Assembly: GCA_030697525.1 (NCBI GenBank)
Contig: JAUYPW010000014.1
Span: 1-40,118 of the forward strand
Reading direction: 5' to 3'
Length of the DNA stretch: 40,118 nucleotides
DNA from: a bacterium
GTDB lineage: Bacteria; Patescibacteriota; Minisyncoccia; Sungbacterales; HO2-52-23
Part shown: positions 33,584 to 40,118 of the stretch, piece after piece
Position numbering within the stretch: the stretch's first letter is position 1
Layout: each line of letters opens with the position of its first letter
Made by a program: the position numbers and the translations under genes
The notes under the pieces: generated by a model
What the model saw: only the letters and a program-made list of their open reading frames with translations
What the model was told of the DNA's origin: nothing
Databases searched by the model: none

Positions 33584-35142
33584 TACTTGAGAATAGTCAG
33601 ACTTCTTACGACTGAAAACTTTCCAGTGGTAAGTTGGTAATAATATATCCCACTGGCCAATTTTCGGTCGTTTCGGTCTCGACCATCCCATCTGATATTA
33701 TGCATTCCAGCCAACTGTCTTTCGTCAACCAAGTCTATGATTTCTTGACCGAGGATGTTGTAGACAGTCAGCCGTACTTTTGTATCCTCCGGAAGACTGT
33801 ATTGAATGATAGTCTCCGGATTGAACGGGTTGGGGAAATTCTGGTTGAGCTGGATACCATGTTCATCTGTCCCGTGTTGTTTATGCGAACCGGAGTTAAT
33901 TTCATCAGCAGACCCCGCTTTGCATACATTGACAGTAGACATAATAACTGGCTTGGTTGCCACCGGCACAGGTTTTCGCAGACCCTTCTTTTTGCCAAAC
34001 AAGTCGGCAAATATGAAGAAATCTCCGAAGGAAACCTCGCCATCTTTGTCCAGATCAAACTTGAATCTAGGATCGGTGGGAACGACTTTCTTCCCAAACA
34101 CATCAACAAAGATGAAAAAGTCTTCCAAATCTACTTCTCCATCTTCGTCGAAATCTGCCGCCAGAACCTCAAACTTACGGTGAAGACCCCGACGGATTCC
34201 CTCCTGACATACAGGACAGAAGTTGGGTCTCCAGCTCCACCCCCCATTCATGATGCACCCCACAAATCCTATGTAGTGGCGCTCATTTTTTTCCGTTGGA
34301 CGGAGCTTATAAAATCCCACAACCTTTCCGCTAGTCTCCGGACTCCTTTCGGTGGGTATCTTAACCCCCGAAGTAAGCTGGGAGTACCAGTTTATATCTT
34401 CCCGACGGAAAGAGGAAAATTTCTCAACAGGCACTCTCATGATGTTGAAAAGCCAATCCTGACGATAAAACGAGTCATCGTCAAACTGGTCATAGAATGA
34501 GGATGATTCAGGATACTCATCACCCAGCCAGTTGTGGCCAAGTTCGTGAGTGCCAATGTATGTATAGTGGTCATAACTCTTCCCAGCTATGACCGAAGTT
34601 GTGGCCAGGTTATAGGAGGGCCCAAACCTCCAGTGTGTCCCCCCATACCTGGGATCATTCAAGATCAGAAGGGCGGTGTCCTTCTGCGGATCATAACCTC
34701 CCGGAATGTTATTTAAGGTTTGGGCTATTTTCTGAAGACTCTCTTCAGAAAAATCTATTCTTCTGCTTGTTGAATCCGCAAAGAAGCTTCCGAAGCTAGT
34801 CTTGGAAACTATCCCTTTGTAGGGATAAGATGCCCCTGACTCTTCAGATACCACCTTAGCCAGAGTTATTCTCACTCTAGCCCAATTTTCCGCCCACCCG
34901 CCCTTTTTAGCCTGCTCGGCCAAGGTGTCCACTATAGCTTTGGCATAAGCAGGAAAATCTTTTTCAAGCTGGTCGCCGGCCATAAATGCGTCCGGCAGAA
35001 TCACCAAATTGGCATAGTTCGCCTTACTCGATGATTCCTTTATCACCTCCCACCTGATGGGAGTTTGGGCGCCGGAGGGTACGAATACCCCCAGAAATGC
35101 GACCGCCAAGATTGCGGCAATCCATAATCTTTTCATCACCAA
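33583..35142 (-). CDS. Secreted M64-like zinc metalloprotease with dockerin-like repeats and FlgD/T9SS-like C-terminal domain
   Basis: Signal peptide; THELGHNWLGDEY zinc site; DFDEDGEVDLEDFFIFVDVFGKK and DLDKDGEVSFGDFFIFADLFGKK; QNFPNPFNPETIIQYSLPEDTKVRLTVYNILGQEI...LASGIYYYQLTTGKFSVVRSLTILK. Confidence 0.88.
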   Translation of the reverse strand: MVMKRLWIAAILAVAFLGVFVPSGAQTPIRWEVIKESSSKANYANLVILPDAFMAGDQLEKDFPAYAKAIVDTLAEQAKKGGWAENWARVRITLAKVVSEESGASYPYKGIVSKTSFGSFFADSTSRRIDFSEESLQKIAQTLNNIPGGYDPQKDTALLILNDPRYGGTHWRFGPSYNLATTSVIAGKSYDHYTYIGTHELGHNWLGDEYPESSSFYDQFDDDSFYRQDWLFNIMRVPVEKFSSFRREDINWYSQLTSGVKIPTERSPETSGKVVGFYKLRPTEKNERHYIGFVGCIMNGGWSWRPNFCPVCQEGIRRGLHRKFEVLAADFDEDGEVDLEDFFIFVDVFGKKVVPTDPRFKFDLDKDGEVSFGDFFIFADLFGKKKGLRKPVPVATKPVIMSTVNVCKAGSADEINSGSHKQHGTDEHGIQLNQNFPNPFNPETIIQYSLPEDTKVRLTVYNILGQEIIDLVDERQLAGMHNIRWDGRDRNDRKLASGIYYYQLTTGKFSVVRSLTILK

Positions 35143-35191
35143 CCTCCTGAAATCTATTGTTTGTTTACAGAGTCAAGGTTCTAATTACCTA

Positions 35192-35220
35192 CATTATATC
35201 ACATTTTTAAGCATAATGCA
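35192..35220 (-). promoter_or_regulatory. Promoter of the metalloprotease gene
   Basis: Minus strand TTGCAT, 17-nt spacer, TATAAT; SD AGGAGG before the ATG at 35142. Confidence 0.7.
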
Positions 35221-35226
35221 AGTATT

Positions 35227-35256
35227 AAAAATCCCGCTTATTTAAGCGGGATTTTT
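35227..35256. terminator. Intrinsic terminator for the giant surface protein gene
   Basis: AAAAATCCCGCTTA-TT-TAAGCGGGATTTTT perfect 14-bp stem. Confidence 0.88.
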
Positions 35257-35308
35257 GAAGACTCTGCGTTTTACTATTAGCTATCTTGCTAGTGGCTAGT
35301 TACTATTT

Positions 35309-38300
35309 TTATCTTGGCACTATTTCTTTCAGCTTAGGAACTTTGGAGATATTTACAGTAACCTGCGAAGAATCCTGCTTATTTCCGGAATAAACGCAAA
35401 CCAGAGTATAGGTGGTTTGGGTAACCCCTTCTTTATAGAAGATTGTCTTGGTTCCGCTATCTGTGCTGACCGTTCCAATACCTTGGTCAATAGAGCAGGA
35501 TTGGTATCCGGTGGTAAGCCACGAAAGAGTTGTTGACTGGCCGGGGTTAACCACTCGAGGACTGGCGTTAAAGTTCAAAATAGTTGAGGCGACTATAAGA
35601 GTGAAATCCATAGACTGACTTCCACTAGTGACGGTGATTGTATAAGAGCCAGACTTGTCACAAGATACTGTAAATGTTGAACCGCTACCCGTACGCGGAG
35701 TACAGCGATTGGGAGCATCCCAACCGTAACTTCCAGTTCCTCCTTGTACGGAGAAAGTTACCGGAGAATTGGCAGAGGATGTTTTGGTTTGAGATTGACC
35801 GGTTGCCGGCTCCACGGTTGGATAATCAACTGTAACTGAAGCTCTGGCCTCCTTGGGAGTTACCACCCCTCTTTCGGCAATAACTTTGGCGGTGTAACTG
35901 CCCTGATTTTGGTAAATGAAAGTCAAAGATTGGTTGGCCGCGGACATGCCGTCACATTTTGCTCCTGTAGAACTTGTCTGGCATGTCCCCGGAACTGGGG
36001 AAGGCAGAGTCCCGCAAGCGCCTATGGCTGTGGCTAGATTGGTGGTCGCGTTGTTGCAATTCCACCAGAAAGAATAATTTGAAGTTGTGCCCGGAGGCAT
36101 ATTTCCGGTTACGGTCGCGGTGGTGATCACGCTCAAAGGAGCGCGGCCGCTGGTTGGAGAAACACTTAAACTTATATTTAAACTCTGCGGTGTAACATTT
36201 ACGGTTTGAGAGGAAGAAGTAGATTCATTTATGCTGTTGGTGCAAGTGGCTGTGTAGGTTGTGGTTGTATTTGGAGAAACAGAAACCGAACCACTCGTTA
36301 CCCCACCAGTGCTAAAGTTAGTACCGCTGGAAGTTGTGGAATCAGCGCAAGACCAGTTTAGTGTTACCGATTCGCCTTGAATTATGTTGGCGTTGGTGGT
36401 GGTGAAAGAAGAGACGGACGGTTTGTTGGAGATGGTAACCGAAGAAGATGGGGTGCAGGTTTTAGTCTCATTTCCGGAAGTCGCGGTGACCGTGCCGTTT
36501 TTAATACCTGCCGTAGAATAAGATTTATCAACGGAATTGCAGGTGGGCTTTGGCTGTCCGGTACATTTCAATCCCTCACCGTCAGTACTAGACCAAGAGT
36601 AAGTATAGGAACCAGTTCCTTCAGAAGCGGTCGCAGACCAAGTCACGTTGTTATTTACACTAGTTGATGTTGGAGAAGCAGAACAAGTCAGACCGAGAGG
36701 ATTTTTTATAGTAATTGATACCGAACCGGACCCTCCTCCTACTGAAGGAGTGGAGCCGGTGGGAGTACATGTCCCCGTCACATTATCTGAAGAAGTCACA
36801 GTTATGGTTCCGCTTTTTGGCCCGGGAGAATTGGAATATATTTTATCAACACTTGCGGTGTTGCCGGAAAGGCCGTCTGTACCGGACCAGGAATAAGTAT
36901 AAGATCCGGAGCCGCCATTTGCGCTATCCAGTTTCCAGGTAACTGGGAAGGTGGTGGTGGTTTCTGTCGGAGAGACAGAACAAGTTAGAGTCAACCCAAC
37001 CTTTACCGTAACTTCAGATGTGGCGCTTACTCCGCTTTTTTCATTTATGCCGCTACAGGTTACCCGATATACCGCTGATCTAGTAAGATTGCCAGTGCTT
37101 TTACTGTTGGATGTTCCTGTCCAGCCGCCCACCGCATTGCCATCTTTGGTTACAGAACAAGAGGAAGCGTTGCCCGATGTCCAGCTTATGGTTGCAGAGC
37201 TGTTATAAGCCACCGGATTGACACTGGCTGAAATAGTGGCAGTCGGATCGGCCGTTGCCGTTACATTCACCGAATTACTGCACTGGCTTGTCGCACTCAA
37301 ACCTCCGGAGTAAGCCGTAACCGATGCTGTCTTGTCGCCGGTCTGTGAGTATTGCTTATTTACATTCTCACAAGAACTTAGAGGTTGCCCTGAGCAAGAT
37401 AAACTATCCGTTCCAGTCCATGAGTAAGTATAGGAACCATCTCCGCCGGAAATATAATTTACCGCCCAATTTCTAGTTTGCCCGGGATAGGCCGTAGTAC
37501 TGTCAGGATAACAAGTAACTGAAACTGCCGGATAAGAGATGGGTATGGAACTTTCCCCGTTGGGTATGGTGCAAGATAAATCAGTATAATTATTTGTCCC
37601 GGATGGATAATTACTCGCTACCCCCGAAGTAATTCTTACGGTAGCAGTTTTAGATCCGCTGGTGGAATAGGTTTTTTTCACCGAAGATTTGCTGCCGGAT
37701 AAAGTATCTGTACCTGACCAAGAATAACTGTATGCCCCTGATCCTCCGGAAACTGAACTAGTACTCCAAGTAACTGCCTCCCCTGTATTGGCCGAATCTT
37801 TGTCTGCCGAGCAGGAGCCGGTTATGGCAGGATAGTACACCTTAAGGGCGTTGCCATTTATATCCTTAGAGCAAGTTATGTTCAGGTTTTGTCCGTCAGA
37901 TGAGGTTATATCCACACTCGCAGTTTTGCTTCCAGTGCTGGCGTAAGACGTGATGCCTGACACCGGAGAACTATTGGTGGTGTTTGAGCCTGATTGGAAA
38001 CTCCACTTGTAACCATAAGGCGCTATTCCTCCAGAAAAATGAGCTGTCCATGTAACGCTATCATTGACTAAAGCTGGGTTGGGGCTGGCGTAACAGGACG
38101 GAGCACCAATAGGATTTGGGGGAATTGGAGGAGTACTTTGTACTATTGTCGGAGGATTGGTTACACTAACTGTCACGCTATCCGAGACAGATCCTCCCCC
38201 GCCGTTTGCGCAGGATAAAGTATAGGTGTAAGTGCCCACCGTAGACGAAAGAGTACCCGTAGATTCTCCTGCTGTATTGTTTAAAGATTTATCAAAAACC

Positions 38301-40118
38301 CCCCAAGCCCCGGAGGAAGCGCAGGAAGAAGCGTTGTTGGAAGTCCAAGTCAGGTTGGCTGATCCGTGGTTGAAAATAGAGACCGGCCCATGAGAATTAT
38401 TGGCTTTTATATCCACCGTAATAGGATTGTAAATCGTCACAAACTCATTCGTACTAGCGGATAATACACCGCGACTTATGGTTACCCTAGGATTATACGT
38501 TCCGGCAGAAGTGTAAGTACAAGAAAAATCTCGGCTGGTATTGCTGACTGTAGTTGTCTGAACAGGCGACCCATTTGCGCAATTAAAATTGTAAGTAATA
38601 TTTCCGGTGGCTGTTCCTCCGACTACCACCGAAGATGATGTTATTACCTGTCCCCCGGATAAGGTGTGAGAAGACGGTGAAGCGGAATGAGACATGGAAA
38701 CGTCTAGGGTGGGGGCCTGCACTGTAACGTAAGCAGTATCTACCACCGTGTCCAGACCTAAAGATGTGGTTCTGGAGCACTTGAGTTTGAAATCAAGATT
38801 CGAGGTTAATGGTCCTGCCGACACCCCCGAATTACTAAGAGAGCTATTACTAAAAGTGCTATTCTGGACAGAATAGGCCTGACCAGCTACCGTGCCAGCG
38901 GAACAAGCCCAGCTTAGAGTTACCAAAGAGTTATAGGGGGTGGTAACTGAAATAGCATCATTGACTCTTATGTAGCCGGAGGTTTGGGGTGTCTGAACGT
39001 CTACTGCCAAAATAATATTGGCTTGAGGGCCGACCAAATCAAGTTGCATATTATAGACCCCAGGTGGGGTAGCCGAAGTCACATTGACTCTCAATACTGA
39101 TGTACAAAAATTACTGCTTTGAGCTGTGCAGGTAGGATTATTTGGAATGCTAGTCCGATCAGGATTCCAGTTAAAGGTCATTCCAGCTGGAATAGCACCC
39201 AAAGGATCGTGAAAAGCATCGGCCTGTGAATTACTAACGGTCAAGATGGTTGAACCAGATTGTCCTTGGACAATGGTCACACTGGAAGGAGACAAAGAAA
39301 GACACTTGGAAGGATCTGTAGTGGTACAATTGGCCGGAAATCCGGTAACATTTAAAAGAGAGGTGGGGGTACTATCTCCACTGCATCCGCTACTGTTACA
39401 AGCTACTCCCTTTGCCCGCAGGGTATTCCTTATACCAGAAACAGTGAAAGCATACTGGGTTCCACCGTTGCTAATGACGGTATAACCGCCATCCCATGTG
39501 CTGTCGCGCTCAAATTTTAATTTATAGGAAGTGGCATCGCTGACGCTACCGAACGTAAAAGTAACCGTTCCGCCACTATCAACATTACCGCTGGATGGAG
39601 TTGAAGAAAGTATCGGCGTTGAAGGAATCGGTGGAGGAGGGCTAGATAAATTGGTCGCTATGGAGTTGCTGAAATTGCCGCATCCTCCGCTGTTGCAAGC
39701 CACCAATATCCCGTAAAGAGTTTTGGCGTCAGGATTTGTGGGAGCGCTATTACTTATAGCTATAGAACGGCTGGTAACATTTCCTATATTAACCATGCTG
39801 GTATCGGATATGCTGGAAATGACGTTGTTGTTGGCATCCTTAAATTGATATCCGAAAAGATAATAGGAGGCGTCGGGGGCCGCGCTCCAGGTATAGTTTA
39901 TGTTGCCACTATAATAAGCACTGGTAGGTCCTGATAAGGAAGGGGTGGTTGGCGCTGGGGGAGGATCGTCCGCCGGTGGTGGCGGAGGGTTGGAAATAGT
40001 TACCGAGCCGTTAGTAGTGCTCATCTTTAACCAGAAAACATAGGTAGAACCGTTCCACCACTGCAGCTCCGCGTCACCAGATACCGTATAATCCCCCGCG
40101 CTTAAATTAGAAAAGGTA
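35309..40118 (-). CDS. Giant Ig-like/PKD-repeat surface protein, 5' end beyond the window
   Basis: ORF listed to 40024, but the frame stays open to 40118 (...TFSNLSAGDYTVSGDAELQWWNGSTYVFWLKMSTTNG). Repeated SGGSGAYSYSWSGTD...GSKTATVRITS PKD-like units and NPGQSTTLSW...TTYTLVC Ig-like units. Confidence 0.9.
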   Translation of the reverse strand, partial: TFSNLSAGDYTVSGDAELQWWNGSTYVFWLKMSTTNGSVTISNPPPPPADDPPPAPTTPSLSGPTSAYYSGNINYTWSAAPDASYYLFGYQFKDANNNVISSISDTSMVNIGNVTSRSIAISNSAPTNPDAKTLYGILVACNSGGCGNFSNSIATNLSSPPPPIPSTPILSSTPSSGNVDSGGTVTFTFGSVSDATSYKLKFERDSTWDGGYTVISNGGTQYAFTVSGIRNTLRAKGVACNSSGCSGDSTPTSLLNVTGFPANCTTTDPSKCLSLSPSSVTIVQGQSGSTILTVSNSQADAFHDPLGAIPAGMTFNWNPDRTSIPNNPTCTAQSSNFCTSVLRVNVTSATPPGVYNMQLDLVGPQANIILAVDVQTPQTSGYIRVNDAISVTTPYNSLVTLSWACSAGTVAGQAYSVQNSTFSNSSLSNSGVSAGPLTSNLDFKLKCSRTTSLGLDTVVDTAYVTVQAPTLDVSMSHSASPSSHTLSGGQVITSSSVVVGGTATGNITYNFNCANGSPVQTTTVSNTSRDFSCTYTSAGTYNPRVTISRGVLSASTNEFVTIYNPITVDIKANNSHGPVSIFNHGSANLTWTSNNASSCASSGAWGVFDKSLNNTAGESTGTLSSTVGTYTYTLSCANGGGGSVSDSVTVSVTNPPTIVQSTPPIPPNPIGAPSCYASPNPALVNDSVTWTAHFSGGIAPYGYKWSFQSGSNTTNSSPVSGITSYASTGSKTASVDITSSDGQNLNITCSKDINGNALKVYYPAITGSCSADKDSANTGEAVTWSTSSVSGGSGAYSYSWSGTDTLSGSKSSVKKTYSTSGSKTATVRITSGVASNYPSGTNNYTDLSCTIPNGESSIPISYPAVSVTCYPDSTTAYPGQTRNWAVNYISGGDGSYTYSWTGTDSLSCSGQPLSSCENVNKQYSQTGDKTASVTAYSGGLSATSQCSNSVNVTATADPTATISASVNPVAYNSSATISWTSGNASSCSVTKDGNAVGGWTGTSNSKSTGNLTRSAVYRVTCSGINEKSGVSATSEVTVKVGLTLTCSVSPTETTTTFPVTWKLDSANGGSGSYTYSWSGTDGLSGNTASVDKIYSNSPGPKSGTITVTSSDNVTGTCTPTGSTPSVGGGSGSVSITIKNPLGLTCSASPTSTSVNNNVTWSATASEGTGSYTYSWSSTDGEGLKCTGQPKPTCNSVDKSYSTAGIKNGTVTATSGNETKTCTPSSSVTISNKPSVSSFTTTNANIIQGESVTLNWSCADSTTSSGTNFSTGGVTSGSVSVSPNTTTTYTATCTNSINESTSSSQTVNVTPQSLNISLSVSPTSGRAPLSVITTATVTGNMPPGTTSNYSFWWNCNNATTNLATAIGACGTLPSPVPGTCQTSSTGAKCDGMSAANQSLTFIYQNQGSYTAKVIAERGVVTPKEARASVTVDYPTVEPATGQSQTKTSSANSPVTFSVQGGTGSYGWDAPNRCTPRTGSGSTFTVSCDKSGSYTITVTSGSQSMDFTLIVASTILNFNASPRVVNPGQSTTLSWLTTGYQSCSIDQGIGTVSTDSGTKTIFYKEGVTQTTYTLVCVYSGNKQDSSQVTVNISKVPKLKEIVPR

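Noticed and set aside
33634-34500. 288 aa plus-strand ORF antisense to the metalloprotease
   Set aside because: The minus-strand frame has a signal peptide, zinc motif and domain architecture; the antisense frame has no family-like motifs.
35309-40024. Plus-strand ORFs antisense to the giant gene (for example 36377-36667, 36648-36896, 39246-39485)
   Set aside because: Low-complexity antisense frames of Ser/Thr/Gly-rich coding sequence, with no SD or recognisable domains.
1-40118. CRISPR array or phage/IS element
   Set aside because: No regularly spaced direct repeats, cas-like ORFs, integrase or transposase ORFs seen; the repeats present are isolated inverted-repeat elements.
1-40118. Alternative genetic code (UGA as Gly, as in some CPR lineages)
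   Set aside because: comF terminates at TGA in the expected position and conserved ORFs are complete under the standard code.

Overview
This window looks like a Patescibacteria/CPR-type (Parcubacteria-like) chromosome fragment. That assignment is inference from gene content, small intergenic gaps and little Shine-Dalgarno (SD) use. Backbone: archaeal-type FBP aldolase/phosphatase, PPK2, four tRNAs (Ala-GGC, Arg-CCT, His-GTG, Arg-TCT), HtrA overlapping a prepilin-like gene, hisS, Fe/Mn-SOD, and a large minus-strand type IV pilus locus. The pilus locus has two PilB-type ATPases, PilT, PilM, two PilN/PilO-like sets, a prepilin and response regulators. It continues into a FIST/histidine-kinase/tandem-receiver signalling block. 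Then follow nusA, a K+-independent-type membrane pyrophosphatase, tig, clpP, rny, an M64-like metalloprotease with dockerin-like and T9SS/FlgD-like C-terminal modules, and a giant Ig/PKD-repeat surface protein that is open at the right window edge. The most interesting non-gene signals are: (1) a family of ~150-165 bp intergenic inverted-repeat elements (16915-17077, 26775-26931, 18906-19058) with conserved motifs, interchangeable apical hairpins and apparent compensatory changes, plus a second family (19-117, 126-224, perhaps 29650-29725); (2) a 16-bp palindrome TCCGCCARCTGGCGGA found both at the apex of one element and in frame inside hisS; (3) many core genes with a -10 hexamer exactly 6-7 nt before the start codon (leaderless mRNAs), against a separate set of accessory genes with strong SD sites; (4) an intrinsic terminator between a near-consensus promoter and nusA (probable attenuator); (5) a long structured leader before rny. 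No CRISPR array, rRNA or transposase gene was seen.
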